Positions 11,087-20,815 of a DNA stretch of 64,000 nt are shown here, in pieces (within the stretch, counting starts at the first letter, position 1; the number at the start of each line of letters is the position of its first letter). Source of the stretch: Ooceraea biroi (taxonomy: Eukaryota > Arthropoda > Insecta > Hymenoptera > Formicidae); the NCBI RefSeq assembly GCF_003672135.1, contig NC_039517.1:11370601-11434600 (forward strand), given 5' to 3'. Under the pieces are notes generated by a model that saw only the letters and a program-made list of their open reading frames with translations, was not told the origin of the DNA and ran no database searches. A program made the translations under genes and the position numbers.

Positions 11087-11919
11087 TACATGGTTCGCAG
11101 AAAGTCGTTTGGATTTACAAACAGCATGCCGATTTATTGCATATTTTCTTTATATCAGACCGCCACGTTTTGCTTTACTTTAAAATGAATTTGAAATCGC
11201 CAAAGCCACTATTGTTGACTAGTCAAGTTTTTGTCGTGAGGTAATTTATGAATATTCTTTTCTTTCTTCTTATTACTACGAATTTGTTTGCTATTTGTAC
11301 ATTTTTCATTATTAGTTATGTATTCAATGGATGGAGCCAAATACAGAAATGATTGGAGGAGAAGGAGAAACAGTTGAAATTGATGAGGCTAAAGTTGGTA
11401 AAAGGAAATATAACAAAGGACAGATTGTAGAAGGACAATGGATATTTGATGGAATTGAGAGATCAAGCAAACGATTATTTATTGAACCAGTACCTGATCG
11501 ATCGGTTGATACCTTACTTACTGCAATAAAAAAATGGATAAAACCAGGAACAACAATCATATCAAATTGTTGGAAATCCTACAAGTGTCTAGCCAATGAG
11601 GACTATATACATACATTTAACCGTAAATCATAAAATGAATTTTGTTGATCCCGACAGTAGTGCACATACGCAAAATATTGAGTGTGTTGGCGAGAAACAC
11701 GTGCAAATATTTCGCGATACCGAACCGCGATACGGAACCCGAAAAAATCATTATCTAGGAAACTTAGCAGAATTTTTGTTTCGCCGACGTTATGATAATC
11801 AATAAGGAATACTTTATATTTAATGTATTATTTGTTAAAACAGAGAACAGTTTGTATTTAACTGTTCGTGTTTTTGATTAATGTAAAAAATAAAAACGGT
11901 TATACAGGGTGTTTCCTAA

Positions 11920-13195
11920 GAGTGACGCCCAGTTGCACACAGAATAAATTGGATACAGCAGGTTTAGTGAATCGGACACGGACCCAATCGGACACAATAA
12001 TGTAGGGAGTTTAGCGCGGGCACGAGGGTGCTGTAGGCGCCCCTGCGCGGTGTGTGAGCATCAGACGCGAGCGAGCGCTTTCGGCGCTCGGCGGATTATC
12101 TTTTGTCTCCCCGCTTGGTAACGAGAGACTTGTTCGAGCGCGGCGATTGTGTGCATGTCGAGAGTTGTAACGGCAGGCACCAAATGCGTTAGAGAGAGAG
12201 TGTATTTCTATATAATATAAACCGTTATATTCATTAAAGTTTTGAGTGGTTTTCTTTTGAGCATAAGCCGCACGAATATAACCAGAGTTCATCAGAGACA
12301 GTGGATGTCGGTTTCGCGAGTGAGACCTACAATAAGAAACGAACACACTGCGTGTGGAATCGGGCACAGTGATAATCGTACACAGTGCCAATTGCGCACA
12401 GTAGGAAACGGACAAACGGTGGTTGCAATTGGACACAGTAGGAAACGGACACACAATGGTTGCAAACGGACACAGTAGGAAACGGACACATGTTCCGTGA
12501 CAGTTTCATTCTAATAAGGAAGAGTCAAAATTAGATGTAGAGTAAAAAACATTGCTTTGTCTTGCAAAGTACATGCGTGGATACAGTGTGGATACTTTCC
12601 CAGTATAAACTTTCTTACTTTAATATTATTAATTTTTTATACTAGGAAAGTATATGCTTGGGTGGAAGAGTACTAGGTGACGGGCGAAGCCATCCATATA
12701 AAACAAAACTTTGGGGTGACCAAAAGTACTGCGTGGAAGTTACAATGTAGAACTGTGCTTTGCGTGGAACCTCGCTTCATATACTCTCAGCATATGCTTT
12801 CTAAATTTATTAAATATCGCACGTATGCGCAAAGTAAGCATGGTAGCATCGCTACGCCATATAAAGAAATAGAAAAGTCCTTACAAGTAACATTTCCAGG
12901 TTAGGAAAACTGTCACGGAACATGTGTCCGTTTGCAACCATCGTGTGTCCGTTTCCTACTATGTCCGATTGCAACCACCGTGTGTCCATTTCCTATTGTG
13001 TCCGATTGCAACCACTGTGTGTCCGTTTCTTGCTGTGCGCAATTGACACTGTGTCCGATTAGAGTTGTGTACGATTATCACTGTGTCTGATTCCACACGC
13101 AGTGTGTCCGTTTCTTATTGTGTCCGATTGGGTCCGTGTCCGATTCACTAAACCTGCTGTGTCCGATTTATTCTGTGCGCAACTGGGATCATCCC
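11920..13195. mobile_element. Foldback/Mutator-type element with 9-bp target duplication
   Basis: GTTTCCTAA occurs at 11911-11919 and again at 13196-13204, giving a 9-bp direct repeat around an element whose ends read GAGTGACGCCCAGTTGC and, inverted, GGGATGATCCCAGTTGC. The arms are long and built of short subrepeats (GTGTCCG, CGTTTCCTA, GATTGCAACCAC words) phased differently in each arm. Long subrepeat-rich TIRs with 9-bp duplications are the signature of Drosophila Foldback and of Mutator-superfamily TIR elements. There is no transposase. The spacer 12520-12900 shares GGGAAAGTATA(C/T)GCTT and GTGACGGG(C/-)GAAGCC words with 50.5-50.7 kb. The left arm contains a solo LTR. Confidence 0.7.
12001..12331. 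mobile_element. Solo LTR, 331 bp, 4-bp target duplication
   Basis: It begins TGTAGGGAG and ends ACCTACA, with ATAA on both sides (11997-12000 and 12332-12335). Removing it restores the sequence expected from the other Foldback arm (ACACAATAAGAAAC). TG...CA termini with a 4-bp duplication fit a Gypsy-type LTR. An AT-rich TATATAATATAAACC block lies near 12210. No internal retrotransposon sequence remains. Confidence 0.8.
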
Positions 13196-13336
13196 GTTTC
13201 CTAATAAGTGGGAAGTATTGCAATGGTGGATTCAAGACACAAAATTAGAAAAAAAGTTCATATAAACATATGTCCGATATGACTTTATTTTCAAATTATA
13301 GTTTGTTTTATTTTTGAACATAATTTACTGGATTAT

Positions 13337-13580
13337 TTACAGGAAATGCTCAAAGTGACTACCTCTAACTTGAATTCAGGCTTCAATACGTCTTATCATA
13401 GATTGTCTGACTTTTTCAAACATTCCAGGTATTGTTCGAATTTGTTGACAACCTTGTTGAACACGTTGATGAAGTATTTCAACGTTGTCAATGAGTGTTG
13501 TGTAAACAATAGATTTTAGATGCCCCCACAAGTAAAAATCGAGAGGATTAAGGTCTGGTGAGCGAGCTGGCCAGGCAATA
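13337..13580 (-). pseudogene. DUF4817/DDE transposase C-terminus in a palindrome arm
   Basis: In the minus sense the frame runs WPARSPDLNPLDFYLWGHL, then a helical C-terminal stretch, and ends RGSHFEHFL-stop at 13337. The third catalytic residue is the D of PLDFYLWG. The opposite arm (about 13580-13800, + strand) holds a decayed mirror copy. The same domain closes the transposases at 23978, 46348 and 53.2 kb. Confidence 0.7.
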
Positions 13581-14884
13581 GAACCTATCTATTTTTTACT
13601 TGTGAGGGCATCTAAAATCTATTGTTTACACAACACCCATTGACAACATTGAAATACTTCATCAATGTGTTCAACAAGGTTGTCAATAAATTCGAACAAT
13701 ACTCAGAATTTTTTAAAAAGTCAGACAATCTATGATGAGACGTGTTGAAGCCTGCATTCAAGTTAGAAGTAGTCACTTTGAGCATTTCCTGTAAATAATC
13801 CTGTAAATTATGTTCAAAAATAAAACAAAATAATTTGAAAATAAGGTCATATCGGACATATGTTTATATGAACTTGTTTTCTTATTTTTGTGTCCTGAAT
13901 CCACCATTGCAATACTTCCCACTTATTAGGAAACACCCTATATACAGGGTGTCCGATTTTATATTTGTCAGTCAAATATTTCGATATGACGTCGTTTCAG
14001 AGAAAACTGTTTCAAACAAAAGTTGTATAGCTTCGAGGGGGCAAGATGATGATATTATCACTTTAATTGTAGATGGCACCACTTTAGAGATTTTATTATG
14101 GCGGCCATTTTTGTAAATAAAAGTCGATTTTTTTCTCAAAATAGAAGTTGTAGCTGACAATAAGGCGAATACAATGGTTTTTTGTTTTTTGTAATTGGAT
14201 CATTTTTCAGTGAGTTACAGCGTTCCAAAGTATAATATTTTATAATTTAAAACCTTAATTAAACACTCTCGACTTAATATAAATATTCAGGAAAACTGGG
14301 TAGTAGAGTGAGCGCAGATTGTGGTGCGAAAAGTCAAAGACTTAAAGTAATATAATTAAATATATAATTAATTGAACGTTTCGGCCACCCTTTTGGCCAT
14401 CCTCAGCAACTTCCTCTCAACTCCTGTGACCTCCTTTCATATCGCGGCGAAATTCAAAGGACTTCCAAGTCCAAATTTATGCATTGTTAAGTAACGTGAT
14501 CAATATCTGTAAGCGTGATCAATGACACTGTAGGACAATTTCAATCTAGGTGATATGAAAAGAATAACTGAAAAAACAACTCACCACGATACCGAAGGAG
14601 CGCACAAAAAATACATAGTTGTACATCACTTTAAAAATTATACCGACACAATACATTGAAACAAAAGGTCTTCATGTCAGAAAGACAGCTAACTAGCCGA
14701 AATCTGAGCTTGTAATGAGTCACCTGTAACGGCTACGTATCTAAGTAAAGCCGATCATCAAAACAATAATAAGGTGAGAAAAGTCAGAGGTAACGCAGAA
14801 CATCGATACATAAAAATAATTCGCCGAAAATACATAAAAATAATTCGCTGAAAATACACAATAGACTTAACATTTAATAACCAT

Positions 14885-15517
14885 TTATAGCTTAGACAGG
14901 ACCGAACAATAACCATGGTGTAAAAACTCAGTGTCAGTCTGCAAATTTAAACTATTCTTTTGTAATTTAATATAAATCATTTCCGAAATTAAACGCTTTG
15001 ACAGAAACCTTTCCTTATCTAAAATAGTAACATTATCCCAGTCAAATTCATGTGTACAATTGATTCGATGTTCAGTAATGACTGAGTGTGAAGTATTATT
15101 CCTTCGGATATGATTTCTATGCTCTGAAAGTCTCGTTTTTAGTTGTCTAGACGTCTGACCTACATAAGTTGCATCACAATCTTTACAGGCAATTCTATAA
15201 ACCACATCTTTACATGAACTTGACGGGAGAGCACCTTTTATTGGTTTAACAATTCCCTTTAAGTTATTCAAACTAAAATATGCTAGTCTAACATTAAAGT
15301 CGCGCGTGATATTAACAAATTTTTCCGATATATTGTGCATAAAAGGAATTGAGAACCAAGCCTGTTTTTCACTTTCCTTATTAGAAGTAATATTATTCTG
15401 TTTAATAGTCTTTTTACTTAAAAGGAATTTCAATCTACAGTTAATAATCTTAGAGTTAGTTTCTTGGATTTGACGTTGATAAAAAACGGTAATAGCATTG
15501 AATTTGACTGGTTTCAT
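14885..15517 (-). pseudogene. Penelope-like GIY-YIG endonuclease
   Basis: A 210-codon frame, the best-kept Penelope piece in the window. The GIY-YIG core is VYRIACKDCDATYVGQTSRQ (residues about 106-125), with RLSEHRNHIRRN following and a Cys cluster (C102, C111, C114) just before and within it, as expected for the CCHH-linked endonuclease of Penelope-like elements. The tail TDTEFLHHGYCSVLSKL ends at 14885. The frame has no stop but begins inside the region that should follow reverse transcriptase (INCRLKFLLSK). The enzyme would nick target DNA during retrotransposition. The fragment is stranded without its RT. Confidence 0.75.
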
Positions 15518-15728
15518 AAACCTACCTTCTCTGGAAGGTATCTCAACTATTTGTCACAGTACCCGATTTCTCAGAAAAAAGGAACGATTATTAGTATGGT
15601 TGACAGAGCCTTTTTATTATCTCATCCCAAATTTCAAGAATCGAATATTAAATTTGTAATAGATACGTTATTAGATACTGACTATCCACTGGATTTTATT
15701 TTTAAGACTATTAACTGTAGATTGAGAT
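15464..15728 (+). pseudogene. Penelope-like reverse transcriptase C-terminal segment
   Basis: The + strand frame reads FDWFHKPTFSGRYLNYLS, KKGTIISMVDRAFLLSHPKF and ends KTINCRLRF near 15732, the thumb/connection region of Penelope reverse transcriptase. It points towards, and overlaps by 53 bases, the minus-strand endonuclease frame, whose N-terminus repeats INCRLKF. The two pieces would be contiguous in an ancestor but are now inverted relative to each other. Beyond 15732 the frame runs into the TIR. Confidence 0.7.
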
Positions 15729-15942
15729 TCGCCATGATAAAATCTCTAAAGTGGCGCCATCTACAATGAAAGTGATAATATTATCATCTTGCCCCCCTCC
15801 CCCCGAAGCCATACAACTTTTGTTTGAAACGTTTTTCTCTGAAACGACGTTATATCGAAATATTTGACTGACAAATATAAAATGGGACATCCTGTATATA
15901 ATGTGTGTAGTGTTAAGTTATTAACAAAATTTAAATTATTAG

Positions 15943-15981
15943 CCTAACCTAACCTAACCTAACCTGGTTAGGTTAGGTTAG
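15943..15981. repeat. Inverted CCTAA / GGTTA telomere-like tract
   Basis: About 23 bases of (CCTAA)n are followed directly by about 16 bases of (GGTTA)n. The order, C-rich then G-rich, is opposite to that expected from chromosome-end fusion. Similar short runs sit in MITE cores near 9.88, 10.09, 34.61 and 50.8 kb. Confidence 0.85.
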
Positions 15982-16385
15982 ATGGTTTAGTGTTATTCGT
16001 GGCGGTCACCTTTGTAACATATGTCAATGTCATGTTCTTACTTCACGTGGACAGCTGAAAATTCGTGCAAAGTCATTAAATCTTTTTTTATTAATAACTT
16101 TTTAATAAACATTGAGCGACAGTTAAAACCTCTTGAAGGTCACTCAGGAGGATGACCCTGACAACATATATGTCAAGGTCATTAAAATCGGTGAGGTCGC
16201 CCCTACTCTGAACATTTACCAAAGATACTTTCTTTAAACCTCGTAAAAAATAATTGTCTAAAACAAATTACTATTTTTATTAGTGAATTAAAATTATGTC
16301 GACACAATAATAATTCCGAATTTCTATTATGTTCCGACATAATTTTAATTCAATTATAAGAACTAATTCCTTTTAGAAAACCATG

Positions 16386-17377
16386 TGTAAGAAGGACAGC
16401 CTTCTTATAAAATTAATATTGTCTATAATTATATCCTTTTCTTTTTGTTCTGTTCACGGGTGGATCGGCAAGCGTAGATCCCCGGAGAGCTGATTCCGCC
16501 CAGAAATGGACGCAGAACCCGGATGATATAGGATCAGAGGTACAAGGTCAGATGCACGGGATAGACACAGAGACAAAAGAGCAGATGTAATAAACAATGG
16601 TCCCTTTATTCGAGCTAGGTGAAACAGCTCTTCTTATAATCGGCGGCTCCAATCATGCAGACGGAAATCTTCGTATCTTCTGGTCGATGATGGAGATCTT
16701 GTCGCGTGAAGTCAAGGTCGACGACCGGTGTCGTGTCGCGACCGTAACGTATCCGTAACAAGGGACGGTTAAATTAGCACTGATTAAGTACGTGAACCGA
16801 GGCGGATCAGCCGACTCGAACGACTTTCTTGTCGTGATTGACCGCGAGTTGTCCGAGATACTGTCCTGACTGAGATGTGAGCTCGTGAGATCATGGAATG
16901 AATATCGTTGCGAAGACTGATCCGAACGCTGAGACTAGTTCGATACGAATGTCGCACACTCAGTTGTTTTGTGCCTTACCGCTACAGCCCAACGAGCTGT
17001 GACAACACCGGATCGTAATCGCTCTATATTGAAAAACTGGAGTCCGAGTCTTGGTCTTTCTATTCATCGCTCTGTTATTGCGAACGAGAGAGAAATGATA
17101 AATACTGTCGTAGGCCCACGATCGGTCGGATGCTTTCTCGGTTCGATCCACCGATGACGACATGGGAAACGAACGTTCAATTTCTAACAGTTCTTTTTGT
17201 TGCGCGCGCTTTTTACTTTGCTTTGTTCCTTGGCTGTCGTTCATGGCGTACCTTTACCGCTTTGTCACGTTGCGCATTTTTCATATTCTAGTGCATAATG
17301 TAAAGCAATAACTGTTCAAGTAAATACAGTGAGAATTAAAACGTGTGTGTCTTTCGATATTCGCGCCTCATTCATCA
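16386..17377. mobile_element. Solo LTR, 992 bp, 5-bp target duplication
   Basis: It begins TGTAAGAAGG and ends TTCATCA, flanked by CCATG at 16381-16385 and 17378-17382. Removing it restores AAAACCATGTTATAAG, which is the sequence of the opposite palindrome arm near 17700. TG...CA termini and a 5-bp duplication fit an LTR retrotransposon (Bel/Pao, Gypsy or Copia cannot be told apart). G+C is higher than in the flanks. A frame at 16969-17157 has no recognisable product. Confidence 0.75.
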
Positions 17378-17379
17378 CC

Positions 17380-17705
17380 ATGTTATAAGAGTTTGACATC
17401 AGAAAAAGTATCTTTTATGCCATGAAAAATTAATTAAGAATTAACAGTTTATCATATAATTCTGTTCAATATTATGAAAAAGAAATAAATCTATTGTATA
17501 AGGAAAGAAATGTTTCTCCATTATTAACTTTGAAATAAAAGAAAATATGTAAAAAGTTAATAATGGAGAAACATTTCTTTCCTTATAAAAAAGATTTCTC
17601 TCTTTTTCATAATATTGGACAGAATTGTATAATAAATTGTTAATTCTTAGTTCATTTTTCATAGCATAAAAGATACTTTTTCTAATGTAAAATTCTTATA
17701 ACATG
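17380..17705. repeat. Palindrome, about 150-bp arms
   Basis: ATGTTATAAGAGTTTGACATC at the left is mirrored by GATACTTTTTCTAATG...CTTATAACAT at the right, with a spacer of about 20 bases near 17540. The arms differ by small indels. Confidence 0.8.
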
Positions 17706-18674
17706 GTTTTCTAAAAGGAATTAGTTCTTATAATTGAATTAAAATTATGTTGGGACATAATAGAAATTCGGAATTATTATTGTGTCGACATAATTTTAAT
17801 TCATTAATAAAAATAGTAATTTGTTTTAGACAATTATTTTTTACGAGTTTTAGAGAACTTATCTTTTATGCTATTAAAAAATAAAACAGCTTACCATAAA
17901 ATTTTCTTTAATACTATGAATAAAAGATAATTGTTTTTATAAAGAAAGGAATCTTCTATTTTTTAATATTTTACATATTTACAGGAGGAATACAATTTTT
18001 AGTGCATGCAAAAATTAGCAAAAATAATCTTATCTTCGCATATCGATATTTCACAAGAGGGGCGACAGTCAGTTCTCGCCTTTAGCACTTTGCGTTGTAC
18101 CACGCCTGAGCGCGCCAATTTTAGGCAGTCTAATTCGCTAACTACAGATGCTTACAATATAAAAACTATAATCAAGAGACACGGTAGTGTCTCGCGCGAA
18201 GTATACGCGAAGCGAGACCGACCGGGTATCTTTACGCGAAGCGACGTTTTCAGACACACTTATATTATCAGATCTTAATAACCTCTGAAAAGATCATTTT
18301 CAGAGTAACCTCAATGGATAGCTTGGGGTCGAATTATATAAGAAAAGTTTTTTTATTTTTTTTCTATGTGCATTACGAGTGTAGATATTACGATGCAAAG
18401 TCTGAAATTGGAAAATTTTCGATTAAGAAACGTCATCATTACTGTCGTCGTCGTTTGTGCAGTACATTTTTCTATTCCTAGATGGCAGCAACAGCAGTCG
18501 GTCTTAGTCCCGTATTCATAGCCGGATCTTATATTTAAGACCGTCTTAAGTTTATCTGTAGATACTCCATAGCCAATGAAATGATTCATACAGCATCTGC
18601 AGATAAACTTAAGACGGTCTTAAATACAAGATCCGACTATGAATACGGGCCTTATAATATATAGGGTACTCATT

Positions 18675-19090
18675 GCGGCTCGAAAACCACGTCGAATGGG
18701 CCCTGAACGAATCCTCTAGAACGGTCCGATCGCGACATATCGCGTAAAAACCATTTATAAAGAAAATTGCGAATATCTCGGAAACTATGAGAGATAGAGG
18801 GTTGTTTCTGGCAGCATTCGACGCGGCTCAGAAATCCCCGTCGAATGGGCCCTGAACGAACCCTCTAGGACGCTCCGCTCGCGATATCACGAAAAACCAT
18901 TTATAAAAAAAATTGCGAATATCTCGGAAACTATGAGAGATAGAGGGTTGTTTCTGGCAGCATTCGACGCGGCTCGCAAATCCCCGTCGAATGGGCCCTG
19001 AACGAACCCTCTAGGACGCTCCGTTCGCGATATCACGAAAAACCTATTTTTCAAATATAATTGCGAATATCTCAGAAACTATGAGAGAAG
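18675..19090. repeat. Tandem repeat, ~147-bp unit, just under 3 copies, plus inverted unit
   Basis: Units share CGACGCGGCTCG, GTCGAATGGGCCCTGAACGA, CCTCTAGGACGCTCCG, GCGAATATCTCGGAAACTAT. The word GAAACTATGAG occurs at 18781, 18927 and 19075, giving steps of 146 and 148 bases. One more unit lies inverted at about 19455-19600. Confidence 0.85.
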
Positions 19091-19212
19091 TAAAGTCAAA
19101 ACGATTCAACATGATTGCCCTATTCTAAACATATGTTCATATGTTATAAACATATGTTTAGAAATATATGTTTAGAATAGGACAATCATGTTGAGTCGTC
19201 TTGACTTTACAT
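19088..19212. repeat. Hairpin, about 55-bp arms
   Basis: GTAAAGTCAAAACGATTCAAC is mirrored by GTTGAGTCGTCTTGACTTTAC, around ACATATGTT-rich inner arms. Confidence 0.8.
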
Positions 19213-20645
19213 AGGTTTTACTTTCCTGAGTAATCGCCAAAAAAGTTTAGTTGCTAATTATTTATTAAAACATTATTAACAAAAAACCAATACAAAATAA
19301 TTGAGACAATTATATTAATATTAATGTTACAATTTTTAATTATAATATACTGGGTGTCGACTTTGGATTATAATATATAGGGTGTACAATTTTTATTGAT
19401 CACCCAAAAAACTTGTATTTCCGATTTTTATAATATACTGGGTGTTGACTTTTGATTATGGTTTACACGCGATATCTCGCGAACAGAGCGTCCTAGAGGG
19501 TTCGTTTAGGGCCCTTTCGACGGGGAGTTTCGAGCCGCGTCGAATGAGTCCCCGTACGAACCCTCTATCTCTCATAGTTTCCGAGATATTCGCAATTTTC
19601 TTTGAAAAATAGTTTTAGTAACCTCTTTTATTCTTTTCTATTACGTTTTCTATTCCTTCCATTAGAATTCAAACAAATTAAAATCCAAGTAATAAATGAA
19701 AGCTACTACCACTTGGATTGGAAGAGGAAGAGTGACAATAAAAAGATATGTATCACTTTTTATTTTTTAAAAATAGTACAGCAATAATTTTTCAAAGCAA
19801 TATATACATATATTCTCTTTCTAATTGATAAGAATACTACCACTTGAGTTTTTTAAATAGTACAATAATTAATTTTCGATACATTCTCTCTGAACTTGGC
19901 GCAATTTGAAGATTACATACATTTTTGTGAAAAAATACTATAATAATATTTAAAGAGAATTAAAACAACGCTTGGATTGGAATAGGATGTTGTATACATA
20001 ATAATAAAATAATAGATTTTCTGATTTGCATAAATACCCATTTTTATAGTTGGCGCAATGGTTTGATATCATAACTTTTGTAGAGTTCTTTTTTTCTTCG
20101 CGCGCGTATACTTGGCGCCTTTTTTGTACCTTTTTTTAAAAAGGCAATTTTGTTGTTATTATAGTCTCGACAGTTTAGTATTAGGATTTTCGCCTTAAAA
20201 TCACCTCAGGAATAACACTATGTACTTAGTGGGCGCGTTTTCAGGGCCCTGTATACAGGGTGTCCCATTTTAAAGTTTCCACTCAAATTTCTCACAAACA
20301 CTGCGTTAAATCGAAAACTGTTTCAGACAAAAGTTGTTTGGTTCGAAGGGGGACATAAGACGGCGTCATGGATTTGACCTTGAGTGAACGTGTCAAAGAC
20401 GTGTGAAGGTCAACTCTGTTTTTTTTAAACGGCAGCCCCTATTTTTCATTGCACATTCTTGTAGCTTACCTCGAGAGCTTTTTAAACCACTATAATAAAG
20501 TATTTCTCCCTTAAGTACTTTTCGAGTTATGGAGCTTGAAAGTTACAGTACCGCCGGCATTAGCATTACTCAAGGTGTACCGCGTGGAGGTAGCACGGTC
20601 GGATATACACCTCTTGTGCGTTCGGAGGAAGTTCGGAGACTATTC

Positions 20646-20815
20646 CAGCCAATGAAGGCAAGACCCGAGTGTGATTCGGCCAATGAAGGCAAGACCCGAG
20701 TGTGATCCGGCCAATGGAGGCAAGACCCGAGTGTAATCCAGCCAATGAAGGCAAGCCCCGAGTGTGAGCCGGCTAATAAAGACAAGACCCGAGTATAATC
20801 CGGCCAATGAAGGCA
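20646..20815. repeat. 31-bp minisatellite, about 5.5 copies
   Basis: The unit is GGCCAATGAAGGCAAGACCC followed by GAGTGTGATCC, with a few substitutions per copy, ending in a short (CA) run. Because 31 is not a multiple of 3, all frames give the same cryptic peptide repeats, and I reject those frames as genes. A related unit with AGTTAAGGCAAGATCGTG occurs in the arms of element C. Confidence 0.9.

Larger units (their letters stand above)
8995..11805 (+). pseudogene. Merlin (ISXO2-like) transposase, interrupted
   Basis: Three collinear pieces. 8995-9217: N-terminal part with the zinc ribbon CPRCNNAMDFNRYSLLFRC, frameshifted before CPRC. 11091-11240: WFAESRLDLQTACRFIAYFL..., ending at a possible intron GTAATTTATG...CATTATTAG. 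11331-11805: the DDE part, with VEIDEAKVGKRKYNKG (first D) and EFLFRR near the end. The second catalytic position reads ISNCWKSY where the relative at 51.8 kb has MSDKWKAYE, so Asp is replaced by Asn. Element J (9225-11086) splits the gene at a TA. There are also internal stops and a frameshift near 11600-11630. It is not functional. Confidence 0.75.
11905..13939. mobile_element. TA-inserted palindromic element, CAGGGTGTTTCCTAATAAG termini
   Basis: The left terminus CAGGGTGTTTCCTAA at 11905 is cut after 15 bases by a Foldback-like insertion (11920-13195) and resumes at 13196. From 13196 to 13934 the element is a near-complete palindrome ending CTTATTAGGAAACACCCTA. Each arm contains the 3' end of a DUF4817/DDE transposase in inverted orientation, so one end of an ancestral element appears to have been duplicated as a mirror image. 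Confidence 0.75.
13945..15894. mobile_element. TA-inserted TIR element enclosing Penelope fragments
   Basis: Left end CAGGGTGTCCGATTTTATATT at 13945; right end AAAATGGGACATCCTG at 15894. The inverted arms run about 165 bases, and TA lies at both ends. The arms include AAGATGATGATATTATCACTTT and GAGATTTTATTATGGCG, inverted on the right. Between them lie Penelope coding pieces facing each other and a Penelope terminal motif at about 14370-14410. Either Penelope inserted here twice or the TIRs boxed in a rearranged Penelope copy. Confidence 0.75.
16224..17866. mobile_element. Nested inverted-repeat insertion in arm of element A
   Basis: It interrupts the right arm of element A between AACATTTAC and ATCTTTTAT. 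Outer arms of about 160 bases (16231-16385 and 17700-17860) are inverted complements, and each contains its own small hairpin (AATTAAAATTATGTCGACA ... CATAATTTTAATT). Inside lie a solo LTR (16386-17377) and a palindrome (17380-17705). There are no coding remains. Confidence 0.6.
18173..20159. mobile_element. 2-kb insertion splitting the right arm of element A
   Basis: It starts TCAAGAGACACGGTAGTGTCTC, a terminal hairpin. The first ~480 bases recur in part at 22006-22170 and, inverted, at about 39930-40407. It contains a palindrome at 18506-18651 (GTATTCATAGCCGGATCTTA mirrored), a ~147-bp tandem repeat, a hairpin at 19088-19212 and an inverted repeat unit at 19455-19600. Its last ~150 bases (GATTTGCATAAATACCC ... 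AATTTTGTTGT) recur at 39268-39416. No open frame is convincing. The class is unknown. Confidence 0.5.
8247..20251. mobile_element. 12-kb inverted-repeat element A, host of nested insertions
   Basis: The left end starts CAGGGTGTCTCTTAAAACGCGC. The right end carries the inverted complement (GCGCGTTTT ... CCCTG, terminal bases altered) next to TA. The left arm 8247-8660 is matched by 17867-18172 plus 20160-20251, the right arm being split by a 2-kb insertion. A second stretch of the left arm (about 8663-8860) is matched by about 15990-16223, with another insertion (16224-17866) between. Everything from Merlin at 9 kb to the TTAGG tract at 15.9 kb lies in the spacer. Both arms keep a parallel ~70-codon open frame, which I treat as arm symmetry, not a gene. 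Confidence 0.7.

Noticed and set aside
12292..12509. Overlapping Cys/Pro-rich repeated peptides that look like a zinc-finger array
   Set aside because: The subrepeats of the Foldback arm give similar peptides in several frames; no finger spacing holds.
15943..15981. Ancient telomere-telomere fusion
   Set aside because: Fusion would give TTAGG repeats followed by CCTAA; the order here is the reverse.
8286..18278. Parallel ~70-codon frames in both arms of element A as a conserved gene
   Set aside because: Similarity is explained by arm symmetry; there is no known domain and no evidence of coding constraint.
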